Assembly: GCA_036346275.1 (NCBI GenBank)
Contig: CM070726.1
Coordinates: 30,663,410-30,727,409, forward strand
Length of the DNA stretch: 64,000 nucleotides
Direction: 5' to 3'
DNA from: Otatea glauca
Taxonomy: Eukaryota; Streptophyta; Magnoliopsida; Poales; Poaceae
Shown piece by piece: positions 34,583-46,046 of this stretch. The notes below the pieces were generated by a model that saw nothing but the letters and a program-made list of their open reading frames with translations, did not search any database and was not told the origin of the DNA. Position numbers and translations under genes: made by a program. Position 1 is the first letter of the stretch; each line of letters opens with the position of its first letter.

Positions 34583-35189
34583 TTTAACTCTATTGTGGAA
34601 AGACGAGTAAAAATCATTTGTACTGCTTCGATTATGAGCACAATTATCTTTGAATGAATGTGTGTACCTATTTGTTGTGATCAAGGCAACTAGTGTGCTT
34701 CGGTTGCCTATCTACTTGCGGTGATTCCACTAATTCCTAGGATACTAAGTTACTAACTGCTAACTGAAATCACAAGCTGATAGATACTAGGCTTTGGATT
34801 TCATTTCATTCATCGCCCAAAAGTGCCAACCGTTGATTCCTTCCATGATTTGTCTAGACGAACACGTAAAGTATGGCTACTAGTGAAACCTCAGGGAGTC
34901 ATAACTCAGCAATCAGCAGTACAAACCAGTTTACATGGCTCGCACTTCAGCAGTCAGCTTAGCCAAGGCAGCATAGCTGCATAGTCAACGCGTCCTCTAG
35001 TTTTATGCAGTATCTGTCATAGAGAAAGTAATTCTGTCTATTATATTTTGTGCCCTAATTATCTGTATGGAACGTATGAAGTGTTGAGGCCAAGTGACTT
35101 GTCGCAAATGAGAAGAAAAGTTGAGTGAATGGACGGGAGACTAATAGATATGCCCAATATATGGATTGTTTGCTTGTCATCAACGCAAA
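34583..35189. other. Intergenic DNA between the solo LTR and tRNA-Tyr
   Basis: No gene or defined element is supported. It is moderately AT-rich, with no long open frame. Confidence 0.4.
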
Positions 35190-35275
35190 CCGACCTTAGC
35201 TCAGTTGGTAGAGCGGAGGACTGTAGTCGTTGCAGATGAATCCTTAGGTCGCTGGTTCGAATCCGGCAGGTCGGA
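35190..35275 (+). tRNA. tRNA-Tyr (GTA) with 13-nt intron
   Basis: CCGACCTTAGCTCAGTTGG to CGGCAGGTCGGA forms a complete cloverleaf. The acceptor CCGACCT pairs with AGGTCGG and the discriminator is A. The A box is TAGCTCAGTTGG and the B box GGTTCGAATCC. The anticodon GTA is at 35223-35225. The intron after position 37 is 35227-35239 (TCGTTGCAGATGA), leaving a 73-nt mature tRNA; introns in tRNA-Tyr are universal in plants. A TTTT run at about 35289 downstream can end pol III transcription. Confidence 0.95.
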
Positions 35276-36120
35276 CGGCGTTGTTTCTTTTCTCTGTGAT
35301 TTTACCTTTTGCCTCCAACTATCAGTACCTTCCTTACAATTAGCGATCCTTTTTTTTTTCCTCCTGCAGAGATTCGATACGCTTTTCATCCTTCTTACTA
35401 ATCGCACACTCAAACTTGCTCCATTCGCAGGCGAAAATCACCGAACATGCATGTCCAAGCAAGCAAAAAAACATACCTCAGCAGATAAAAATCGAAAAGG
35501 AAATGGAGGCTTCGCTGGGGTACTACTGGCAAGTTGCAGCAGCCGTAGCAGCAAAGGCAACGTGACACGACAAAACGGTCGACCGATCATCCTCCATCAA
35601 ACGCTACCCGGAGACAAACGTCGTGTACCAAAGCAGTCAGGTTCGAACAGCTACAGCCCCGGGGGAAAATTGGCGAAGTCGCCAATGGGGACGGCAGAAG
35701 AGTCCACGGGGAACTTTTTGGTGCCGCGAGCAGCCGTCGGCCTCAGCTTCCAACTCTACTTCCAGATGCATTATTTACACATGCATGCATGACCCGACTT
35801 GGTCAGTGCATGCTCGACAGGAGCGATTGGTTTCTTCGTCCCCTCCCTGATAGTGCAGTGGTGCTTTCCGGAGTTATGGCTGCTAGTTGCAGCAGCTAGT
35901 GGCCTCTCTGGACTGAACGGTCTGAACTACGCTGCACTGCACTGTACTCTGGAAATGTTCTCAGCTGGGGAGTGATCTATTCCAGTAGTAACTCTACCGG
36001 CCCCCCTACATCATGTTGACCAGTCTCTTTACAATAATTCTGCTCATACTCGTAGTAGTAATCAAGCACTCGTCCGATTGGATGGTTGATCGGTATGGCC
36101 GACTTGCGGGGTTGAGCACT
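35276..36120. other. Unassigned DNA after tRNA-Tyr
   Basis: Mixed-composition sequence with no recognisable protein. The 208-codon frame that crosses the tRNA gene is not credible as a gene. It ends at the start of the second Tat-like element. Confidence 0.4.
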
Positions 36121-36803
36121 TGTTTACACCACAATTTGTCAAGGCATAACCGATTTGTCAGACTAAGGATAAAATTAGATATTTCTAGCCGATATTGGTT
36201 AAAAAAGAAAAAAATCAAGTTGAAGATAGAATTGTGATCGATGTTGATTCAAAGATAGAATTTTATCTATATAAAGGCCGATATGGATCACGGCTGGCAA
36301 CGCACTGGAGAAGGGTACGATCGGACTATGCACTATAAAAAGGAGATCAAGGGCAAGCAGGAGGATCATCCAACAATCAATCAAACAACTCGCATCTACT
36401 TTTTCCTACCAACTAGGAGTAGTCTTGTAATTTAGATCTCTTGTAATTTGTCACTGATCAATAAAGTTGCGCATCGCCGATTGTTGACCTTCTCCGATTA
36501 CGTTCGGTTTGGTTTCCTTCGATTTAGTTGCGCATCGCCTTTTTTTGGGAAAATCTACCTTTATCAATCATCTAATCATCTCTAACAAGCTGTTTAGACT
36601 TATCGTTACTTGTAATTTAATCGGCTTTGAATAGCTGTTTAGATTCTTGCTGATTATCACATTAGATCAACTTTGAGTGTATTTTCCATCTATCTTGCCG
36701 ATTTCAGGATCAAATTGGCTGGCATATCTTGAACCTCTTGAACCCGACGTTCACGTGTGTTTAAACCGATCAATCTATCGTCACATTTTTCGGCGCCTAT
36801 ACA
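36121..36803 (+). repeat. 5' LTR of the second Tat-like element
   Basis: Starts TGTTTACACCACAATTTGTC and ends GGCGCCTATACA. The inner text TTGCGCATCGCCGATTGTTG (about 36466-36486) matches the reverse complement of the first element's LTR. About 683 bp. TATAAAAAGG at 36334 is the likely promoter. Confidence 0.75.
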
Positions 36804-36806
36804 CTT

Positions 36807-36826
36807 TTGGCATGCCTGATGCGACA
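36807..36826 (+). promoter_or_regulatory. Primer binding site candidate of the second Tat-like element
   Basis: TTGGCATGCCTGATGCGAC lies 3 nt after the LTR end and is similar to the minus-strand motif at 15341-15360. Confidence 0.5.
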
Positions 36827-36829
36827 CGA

Positions 36830-37933
36830 TGTCTTCTACCAGAAAATCAATTCCGCCGTCTGATCTCAATACCGAAGCTATAATCGTCCCAACGTTGAAT
36901 GATTTGACATCAGAACAGCGCAAGGAGATCGAGGATCGGAAGGCTGCACTCGAGGAGATGATGTTAAGTTGCTATCAAAAGACTCGACGTGGCATTATCC
37001 AAAAGACCGTGTTGCCATCAGTAAATCCCCTCGGTGACACGGTGACTACTGATACATCGGTAAGTTGATACATGCCTGCACAAGCTAAATTATCTGCTAT
37101 GATTAATCAATCTGTGCACCATGCTTTGATCAATCAGTCGTCGGTATTGGTAACAACTCTTAAGCCGATGATTGTTAACAATGTAAAGACTATAGCTCAA
37201 GAATTGGCATTGGCTAGAAGCTTGCTCAATCCAATGCAGACCCTGCCGAATTACCCAGCCTATTCGGTAGTACCAAGCACACAGAACCTAGTGTTAATGG
37301 CCAAGCCTAAGCCATCGGCTACAACTCCATCTCTTACCATGATGCCAACCCAGCCGACCATAATATTGCCACGATATCGTCATACAAGTGGGGTTGTATA
37401 GCATATACCGATGCTACTAAGTTGGATGCACCATCCAACTTACCACCACCGGCTCTGTTTTATGCTTTCCCCCAATCGGTTCCACAACCAGTTGAAAACC
37501 CTAGGCACCCATAGTACATCGAGACAATTCCGCAGAGGAATATGGCTCTATACAAGGTTGTGACGTACTCGAAACCTTTCATTCCAGTATCAGAGCTGAT
37601 TGCTAGGAGAATCAACGTAGGCTATGAGCAGCCTCATCAGTCCCCATCAACTAAAGCGACCTATCAACCCAAGCTTACCCTCGGGGGGCAGAATGCCAAT
37701 CACAAACGTAATTGGAAAACTTCTAACACTTTGTCGGCCAATACAGTGAATTGGGTCGATCAGATATCTGCCGTATTGCGAGATCAATTTGGCATACAAC
37801 CCAAAGGGAAGGTTACAGGCTATCGGAAGCCATACCCTGATTATATTGATCGGATGTCTTATCCTAATAACTTCAAAGTTCCTGATTTTGCAAAATTCTC
37901 AGGGGATGACTCCATTACCACTTTGGAGCACAT
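36830..37933 (+). pseudogene. Gag N-terminal half of the second Tat-like element
   Basis: Opening frame: MSSTRKSIPPSDLNTEA, then LTSEQRKEIEDRKAALEEM. Next come a Pro/Thr-rich stretch (SVHHALINQSS, LTMMPTQPTIILPRYRH) and, at 37542-37933, the gag core with YPNNFKVPDFAKFSGDDS. The frame is cut at 37933 by the copia-like insertion and resumes at 49566 with an EHFIAQCGEP segment. Stops near 37068 and 37400 make it non-functional. Confidence 0.78.
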
Positions 37934-38404
37934 TGTAAGTTCAAGCTCTATTGGTTTTGGTGATTGGTTTAATATTAATGTTTAATCATTGTTTAATGAC
38001 AAATCTAATCATTATGAGACTAACATGTTTTATTAAGTCTTATTCTTATTAGTCTCATACTTGGATGGAAAATGAAAAACCTAAGGTATGCACTCGTATT
38101 CATCCTATTATATATATGCATACTTAGAATTCAAGTTAAAGTATGAACTCTTCCAGTGCTTTAGACCAAATATGTGCATTATGTTTTTAATTCATATATA
38201 CATGAATGCACACATCTAGGGGGAGTTTATAATTTAACTTGATGTTTCAATTGTATTGATCCATGTCCTCTTGTCATACAATATAAAGGATCAAGACCTT
38301 GAAACAATCTTTTGAGTATATATGACTTGTGTAGTAATATACTCATGTCAATTTAAATGAGTTTAAATTGAGTTCGATTGTCTCTCAATCAATCAAAGAA
38401 CATT

Positions 38405-40621
38405 TCATCATGTGTTGATGGTGTTTCCTTGTTGATTAAAGACAAGCGAAAAGTTCTTAGTATAATGAAGCATTAGTTGCATCAAAGTACTCAAGACACA
38501 ATTAATCATTCAAATTGATTAGGGTTGTGCTCAATCGATCTTGGAGGCATCCATTATGTGTTAATGGAGTGCGGTGATGATTGAGACAACCGTGTTTGTT
38601 GGACTAACATCTTCCATGAGTTGTGAAGTAGGTTAAGTCCAAGATGATGAAGAATCGGGAAGAAGAAGTCATCATGTGTTGATGAGCTTCAAGAGGTGAT
38701 CCCAAGTGAAGAGAAGGGCTAGAGAAGGTTCATCATGCGTTGATGACCAAGAAGAAGAAGAAGAGGTGATCTGGAGAGAAGATGATTGGAAATCATAAAA
38801 GCTCCAAGTGGATCAAGTGTGGCAAAGGTATAACTAGCTAGGGCTAAGGATGTGTTCCTAGTCTTTTCCGGTCTCCGTGTTTGGTTGTGAGACCGGGTTG
38901 CTTGTTAGGTGCCGTACTATTAAGAGGGGTTGAGTCTTTTAGCTTGAGCTTCATCATGTGTTGATGAACTCGATCCGGTTCACTCTAGCTCACTCTCTTG
39001 TTCGATGTTTGCATGAAGCTAACCATTTGGCATGTGTTGCAAATTGGTGAAGCTTGTGCATTGGATTTTGTACGAGCTAAGTATTTGCATGTGTTGCAAA
39101 TAAGGGTGCTCATACTTGCATCTTATTTGATTTTGTTTTTGCTTGGAGCTAAGTTTTGCATGTGTCGCAAAAGGAGAGAGCTCAAGCAATTTGGTTTAAA
39201 GTGGTTGCATGGAGTTAGAGATTTGCATGTGTTGCAAATAGAGAACTCGTGCACTTATATTTGTTGTGGTTGCTTGTATGGTGCTAGAGATTTGCATGTG
39301 TTGCAAATAGAGAGCTCATGTTTTGGTATTGCTTGGAGCTAGGTTTTTGCATGTATTGCAAAGAACAATACTCAAGCATAAAATTGGTTTAACGTGTATT
39401 TGCAAGTTCGTTGTGCGAATAAACCGAGGTCTATGGGTCCGGAATCCCGAGAGCATGTGAGTAGGGTTTGCAATGGGTGTTTGCAAGTTGACTGGGTCTT
39501 GTGTTGACCTTCACATGGCTAGGGGGATTAATCTCATAGACTCGAGTTTGATTTGCTATCGTTTGCAAATAGATCTTGAGTTGTTTACGAAATGTGTTTT
39601 CGTTAGTTGGTTTTGTTATTTGCAAATGTGTTTTGCAAATGAACTTGAGATTATGGGTTTCGATCCTAGAGCATGTGAATAGGGTTTGCAAATGTGTTTT
39701 GCAAATTGGCTTGATCATGTGTTGATCATCACATGGCTAAGAGGATTGATCTCATAAGTTCTTGGTTTATTGGCAAATGTGTTTTGCAAATAAGTTGTGC
39801 TTAATGAGATTCTTTGGAGTATGTGATTAACATATGCAAATGTGTTTTGCATAGTGTTGTGATCATGTGTTGATCCTCACATAGTTCAAAGAATTTATCT
39901 TGAATGGTTTGGAGAAAAGTTTTTGTGAAAAACAGTGTTTTCTCCCTGAGGCCGGTCGTACCGCCCTTGTAAGGCCGGTAGCACTGGGGTCCGGTGCTAC
40001 ATAGCGATTTGGCCGTAGCACCAAGGTCGGTGCTACCGTCTCTCGGCCGGTGTGGAATTTCGAGAGAGGGTGTTTTTGGCGATCTGGTGGTCGGTGCTAC
40101 CGCCCATGGTAGGCCGAGCACCGAGGTCGGTGCAACCGCTCCTCGGCCGGTGTGAAAAATCCAGAGGAGGTGTTTTGAGTTCGGCTGAGGCCGGTGCAAC
40201 CGAGGTTGAGGCGGTGCTACCTCCGGCGGTAGCACCGCTCCCGATTGGCCGGTGCTACGGAAATCCTATAACGGCTAGTTTTGTAGCCGTTGGCGAGGCC
40301 GTGCTACGGTCCTAGTAGGGCGGTAGCACCGGAATTCTGGTTTTGTCGAATTTTCCCCAACGGCTAGTTTTGGCTTGAAGGCTATAAAGGAGGCCTTGGG
40401 GGCAAGGCGATGGTTGATTGTGTGCTAGAGCATTTGGGTGTTTATAGGAGTTGTGTGCATGTGTTGCCTTCTCCCATTTGCTTCTTGAGCTAGTGTGAGC
40501 CTCTAATTGCATGTGTTGCAATTAGGAGAGGATTGAGTCTCTTGTGCATGTGTTGCACTTGAGGAGGATCCTTGTGCATGTGTTGCACTTGGTGATCACC
40601 GGAAGCACATGTGTTGTGCTT
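38405..40621 (+). repeat. Array of at least 22 hairpins with constant loop and varied stems (5' LTR)
   Basis: Stems of 4-9 bp flank the loop ATGTGTT: CATC/GATG (38406), TCCATT/AATGGA (38550), TCATC/GATGA (38669 and, with loop ATGCGTT, 38730), TTCATC/GATGAA (38950), TATTTGC/GCAAATA (39082), TTTTGC/GCAAAA (39154), ATTTGC/GCAAAT (39231, 39290), TTTGC/GCAAA (39346), GGTC/GACC (39495), TGATC/GATCA (39712), GATC/GATC (39861), CTAATTGC/GCAATTAG (40503), GTGC/GCAC (40544, 40574), AAGCAC/GTGCTT (40603). A subset has loop TGTGT: ACGAAA/TTTCGT (39587), ATTTGCAAA/TTTGCAAAT (39618), TTTGCAAA/TTTGCAAA (39685), GCAAA/TTTGC (39773), TATGCAAA/TTTGCATA (39833). Coordinates are starts. The loop is kept while stems change but remain complementary. 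Confidence 0.85.
39948..40330 (+). repeat. Cluster of CCGGTGCTACCG palindromic units (5' LTR)
   Basis: Direct and inverted copies of GGTAGCACCGG and CCGGTGCTACC alternate, making long stems. Compared with the 3' LTR (48285-48690) many units here lack one or two G/C bases, for example ACCGAGGTCGGTG against ACCGGAGGTCCGGTG. Confidence 0.8.
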
Positions 40622-41200
40622 GGTGAAGTTCAAGCGAGAGGATTCGACTTGTTACTCTTGGAGGTTGCCGACTCCTAGACGAGCATAGGCGTCGTCTTGC
40701 GGAGCTCTCAAGGTTGTGAGAAGCCCGCGAAGTTTGTGAAGGTTCGGGTTGAGCCTACGCGGCGTGAAAACCACATCTAGTGGATTCGAGTTGGGTGCTC
40801 AATTCGTGGAGCCGGTCCAATGTGTTTGGGCTAACCTCAACGTGGACTAGGGGAGACCGGCAAGTCTCCGATCACCACGGTAAAAAGTATTGTGTCTCTT
40901 GTGCTTGCCTTGTTCTCTTTATTTGTATTCAAGCAATTTACATTCATAGAATTAAATTGATTGATTGCTTGTATTTAGAATTGCTTTTTGTTAGAGACAT
41001 AATTAGTTAGTACACATAGTGAGCCTAGTTGATTTAGGCTTTAATTGTCAAAACCTTAGTTTATCGCTTCCGCATTATTATTGATAGGTTTTGGCATAGG
41101 GGTAATTAGGGGTGAATTGCTTTGTAGAAATTAGAAAGAGAAAGTTTTTTTAAAAGCCGCCTATTCACCCCCCTCTAGTCGGCATCCTCGACCTTACAAG

Positions 41201-41212
41201 TGGTATCAGAGC
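41201..41212 (+). promoter_or_regulatory. Primer binding site, tRNA-iMet type
   Basis: TGGTATCAGAGC lies 2 nt after the 5' LTR end. This is the standard plant retrotransposon site complementary to the initiator methionine tRNA 3' end. Confidence 0.93.
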
Positions 41213-41256
41213 TTGGTCTCTCATTTTATTAGACTTAACCGTCTAGAGAGTAAAGG

Positions 41257-42943
41257 ATGGCGACTAGTGGTTTAGTGCACCACACCGATTCACATATTTT
41301 TGATGGCTCAAATTATGCTTCATGGAAATTATTTATGATATCTCATTTTAAATCCATGAGCCCCAAAATATGGTGGATCGTAGATGTGGGCTTTTCTCTT
41401 CGGTTGAATGAATTTGCTACAACTAAAGGAGAAGAGAAATGCCTACATCTCGACGCTCAAGCTACTAATGCTTTATTTAGTTTTGTGAGCATAGATGTCT
41501 TTAATTCAATTTGCAATCTCAAGAGCGCCCATGAAATGTGGATCAAGCTTCAAGAATTATTTGAATTATCCACATCAACAAACAATGATTGCATTAAGGA
41601 TTGGACATCGGTAGAAGAAACCTCCACTTCTACGTCAAGTGATGAAGAGACCTCAACCTCGGCCTCAAGCGACGATGATCATCAAATTCTTTCATCGTTA
41701 ACTCGTTGCTTCATGGCTAAAGGTAAAATTGAGGTAAGTGATAGTGATGAGGATGATGAGCCCTCCTATGATGAACTTATGAATATGTTAGAGGAGCTCA
41801 ATAATTATCTTGGGAAGGAGAAAACAAAATATAAAATTTTAAAGCTTGAACATGACTCTCTTAAAAATGATTATAATGTGCTTAAAGAGAATCATGAATC
41901 TCTCCTTCTCAAAGAACTCACTAAGCCTAGGGTGGACATAGGAATTACATGTGATTTAATTGATGAAATGCCTTGCTTAAATGTCAATCCTATTATTTCA
42001 TCAAAAATTGACATGTCCACCTCTTGCAATAATTCAATTGATATGCCTTGTTGCTCAAATACAAATATTGCTTCTGCTTCCTCTATGTCTTGTGAGACTA
42101 ATCTTGTAGAGGAAAATAAAGAGGTCAAGGAACAAGTCACTCAATTGAGAAGTGACTTAGAGAAGTGCTACAAAGGAAAGGTCACCCTCGACAACATTCT
42201 AAGCAATCAACGAAAGTTGGTTGACAAGAGAGGATCGGCTACATCTCCAAGAGGAGAAGAAAATGAAGGGCCACTACGCCTCCGTGCGCCCTCATCAAGT
42301 GGAAGTCAAGACCACACCACCATTGGAGAGGCACACCGGCAAGAAGCAAGTCAAAACGGTCAAGAGAGGGCCAAATAGCGTGACGTGTTTCAATTGCCGG
42401 GAAAGGGGACATTTCGGTAAGGATTGTTCCAAAGGTACTACTCCTAAGCCCATTATTGTAAATGATCATTATTTGCTTAGGAAGGACAAAAATGGCAATG
42501 TGTTTGCCAAGTTTATCGATTCTCCCAAGTACTTGCAAAATTATGATATTCAATTGCTTAGGAGAAATGAATCTAGAAATGTGTTTGCTCAAAATGCTAG
42601 ATTTCCTAAGACCAAGAAAAATCATGTTGATCATGTGCTTAGGAAAAATAACAATGGCAAAATATTTGCTAGATTTGTTAGATCCTCTAAGCATTCTCAT
42701 TATAATGATCATCATATGCTTAGAAAGGATCAAACTAGAAATGGGTTTGTGAATTTTACTAGACCTCCTAAGCCTTCTCTTTACAATGCAAATAATTCGC
42801 TTAGGAGGAATAATAACCTCAAACCCATTGCTAGTCATGTTAGTTCACCTAAGACTATTAATGTTAGGGCCATTTGGGTTCCTAAATCACTTGTGACTAA
42901 CATTCTTGGACCCAACAAAAATTGGGTACCAAAAAGCGCCTAA
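41257..42943 (+). pseudogene. Gag of the gag-only element (one frameshift between two frames)
   Basis: Frame one, 41257-42378, starts MATSGLVHHTDSHIFDG and has the copia gag block NYASWKLFMISHFKSMSP...WWIVDVG, then a Ser/Thr- and Asp/Glu-rich part and a coiled-coil-like stretch (LEELNNYLGKEKTKYKI). Frame two, open 42221-42943, has the zinc knuckle CFNCRERGHFGKDC (CX2CX4HX4C, 42386-42427), then five 27-residue repeats (42461-42865). It ends with the SIRE-like tail VRAIWVPKSLVTN...GPNKNWVPKSA. The shift lies between 42221 and 42378. Either a programmed or accidental frameshift, or a sequence error, separates the halves. No protease follows. The product would be a capsid protein supplied to or borrowed from autonomous relatives. 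Confidence 0.85.
42461..42865 (+). repeat. Five tandem 81-bp (27-residue) repeats in gag
   Basis: Units start NDHYLLRKDKNGNVFAKF (residues 81-107 of frame two), YDIQLLRRNESRNVFAQ, HVDHVLRKNNNGKIFARF, NDHHMLRKDQTRNGFVNF and NANNSLRRNNNLKPIAS. The shared core is LLR+(D/N)...N.(V/I)FA.F followed by SPK or PPK. The repeats lie directly after the zinc knuckle and are basic, so RNA binding is a reasonable guess. Confidence 0.8.
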
Positions 42944-44364
42944 AAGAATTGTAGGTGCTTAGAGATGCATTGGAAGCTTTGGCTTGATCAACAATGATTC
43001 CATCATGTGCAAAAAGAAGCCAAGCTTGAAGACATTCACATCAATCATGAACCAATGCCATCTCGAGTAACAAGTATTTAAATTGATTCTTATAGCTTTT
43101 AGCCTTGTGTAGGTTAAGCTACGTTTTTAATGAAAATCAATTTAAATTACTTGCTTATGATTCTTGCTCATGCTTGTTAATTGTATTGATTGTAATCTTG
43201 AGCAAGTTTGGGGTAGGGGCACATTAAGGGGGAGTGCTAAATCATAACCATGTATATTACATCCCTATGTGTGCCCATATTTATATAAGTGCTAATATAT
43301 ATTTTCAAAATGAAGCCATTTAGCCAAAAGTCAAAATTTTGTATACTATTAGTAATCTTTTGAAAACTAGTTCAAAAATGTATACAAATGCTTTCAAAAG
43401 GTCTTCCAATAGTTTTGGCTTCACAAAAATCTATTTTACAAAGAAAATGAGTTTCATGACTAAAATCAAGTTTCTAGTTTCTTGTTTTGGATTTAAACTT
43501 ATAACTTTCATAGAATTAAATGTAAAATGATTTTGAAAATAATTCCAAAACGAAAAACCTAGTGTTGGTCATTCTTAACAACTTTCGTGTTCAAAATATT
43601 TTCAAAAGACCAACCAACCAAAAGTTATTTGATTTTGAAACTCACCCAAAAACTATACTTGACCCATAATGGTCATATTATTGCACTTTGTGAGTTTCTT
43701 CATTTGGACTAGATCTTGTGTAGTATCTTAGTTCAAAATGATATTTAAGACTCATACACAAAATTCAAATCTCTATATCTCATCTTATTCTTCATTTGAA
43801 TCTTGTGTTGAAATATTTGGCTTTATTTTACAAATAGCCATTTCAAAATGACCATTTTGGTCAAAAGTCAAATCTTATGTTTAAAAGGCCTAAAATTGTA
43901 AAAAGCTTTGTAAAAGTATTTTAATATGTATTTCAAATGTTTTACAAGCTTTCAAAATGAAAATTTTATGTTGAAATCAAAATTGATCAAAATTCTTGTT
44001 TTCACCCAAAATAGCCTATTTAAGCATATTGCTCAATCTTGGCTTTCAAATTGGATTTCATTATCTTTTCAAGTGGTATCATGGTTTCTAAAAGTATTTC
44101 AAATCCTACAAGCCATGAGGATTCAATTTTTATGGAATCCGAAATTAAAATTGCACCTTGAGGCCCTTTATGTTTGTTAATCTCATTTTCATGCCTCAAA
44201 GCACAATTTGCCATATCTTTCAAAATAAAATTCTTTTTTCGAAAATTCTTTTTGTAAAACATTATAAATAGTCCAAAGTTTATTTCTGGAAATTTTCAAA
44301 TCATTTGGACTTCATTTGAATTATTTTTGCAAAAATTTGCGAAAATTTAGTTTTTCAGTCTGTC

Positions 44365-44490
44365 AGAGCCGGTTGCACCGCTCTGAACCGTGGTAGCACC
44401 GGATCCCGGTACTACCGCACCTGAATAAGCGGTACCACCGGCGGCGGTAGTACCACACCTGAATGGCGGTAGTACCGCCCTGCGAATTGT
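44365..44490 (+). repeat. Internal cluster of GGTAGCACCGG-type palindromes
   Basis: Units such as GGTAGCACCGG, CCGGTACTACCGC, GCGGTACCACCGG and GGCGGTAGTACCGCC appear within 125 bases. They are related to the palindromes in the LTRs but with more base changes. Confidence 0.7.
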
Positions 44491-46046
44491 TCAAATTTTG
44501 GACTTTTGAAATTGATTTTGGGATATCTTTTGATTGGAACTTCCTTTTTCAAAAATTCTTTTTGGAAAAGCTTCTTATGATCCCAAATTATATTTTTGCA
44601 AATTTTAAAATCATTTAAAAATTATTTGGCTTAATCTCAAGAGATATCCATTAAGTTTCCCTTGATATATTTTAAGTGGTATCCATTTGGGGTCTTTTTG
44701 AAATATCATTTCAAAACCAAAACTTGTAAATGTCTAAATGCTAATAGCTCTATGCTTCAACTCTTGAACCTTATGAGAGCTTATTTTAATCAAGCTTTGT
44801 GCATTTATCTCTAAATGGTATCTCTAATGTTATTGCTCTGATACCTTCAAATTTTTCCAAACCTTTGAGAAAATTAAGGGGTATTGATTTCTATCGAGTG
44901 GTACCAACTTTTTCTTTGTTTTATAAATTCTTACAAATGGAATCCACCTATACCCCTCATGCATTTTTATGAATTTTAATGATATTTCAAACTCATCTGG
45001 ATTAATTTCCCATTTGAAGCTTAATTGTAAGTTCAATCTCTCAAGGACTCTCTGTGTGAGATCCTTTGTATGATTGAATTATCTAACGGGGATAAATTCA
45101 TATTAAGCTGAGTTTAAATGAAAATGCTTTATTTTGAAATGGTTCATTTGACATTGCTTATCTTACAAGTGTTCTTCAAGCAATGTCTCTTGAGATTTTT
45201 CTCATTGATATCTTTCTTTCTCAAGTAGTACCTCATGTTCTAATGATCTTTCAAGTGGTATCTTTTTCATATAGTATCACTTGAAGAAATATTTATATGT
45301 GGTATAATTTGAAAAGTAAGCATTACAAGTGATACAAGTTTCTTATTCTCCTTAAAGTAGTACTACAAGTGATGCTTCTTCAAAAAGATTTCTTTTAAGT
45401 AATTTCATTGAAAATCTTATTAGAAAATTGGTATCAGGTCTTCTTTTAGATAAATTCCTTGTTTAAGTCATATTAGGCAAATTATGGACTCTTCAAGTGA
45501 GTCATGATGAATTCATTGAATAGCCTAATAAAATGAGGAGTTTTATTTGAATGTGTTTCAAATAATCCTTTTGAGATTTAACTCTAAATATGGCCTCCTT
45601 CTAAAAATGGTTTACTCTTTTAGGTCATATTTCAAAAGTTTACAAAAACATTGGCCTTAATTCTTTAAAACCAAAATTCCTTGCAATGGTCGCATGATTT
45701 CATTTCAAATCATTTTATGACCAAAAAGGGGAGAATTATTTCATTTCAAATAACTATATTCGATTGCTTCTATTACCAAGCTCTATACTCTTTTTACTTT
45801 GACATATGATCTCCGAAGTAATGCTTAGCCCTCGATATTTTCAAGTGGTACAACCTCCTTTTGGATTGGTTTTCCATTTTTGGTGTTTAATGCCAAAAGG
45901 GGGAGAATTATTATGAGCTTAATTCCCTCATTTGGATCTTTGACTTTAATGCCTATTAAGGGGGAGAAATTGATGTGTGCACTCGATTCTCATTGGTTAA
46001 AACTTTATAAGTGATATGAGTGCTTGGTTTGGTTAAGCAATATAAG

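Larger units (their letters stand above)
37934..41198 (+). repeat. 5' LTR of the gag-only element
   Basis: 3265 bp from TGTAAGTTCAAG to GACCTTACA. It contains the hairpin array (38405-40621), the CCGGTGCTACCG palindrome cluster (39948-40330), and a TATAAAGGAGG box at 40383. The last is likely the promoter, with transcription starting shortly after, so most hairpins would lie upstream in U3. Confidence 0.92.

Noticed and set aside
35166..35792. 208-codon open frame overlapping tRNA-Tyr
   Set aside because: It runs through a complete tRNA gene, has no recognisable domain and no gene-like context.
38405..40621. Hairpin array as a CRISPR-like array or tandem satellite
   Set aside because: There are no uniform repeats and spacers; units differ in stem sequence and spacing, and the array lies in a eukaryotic LTR.
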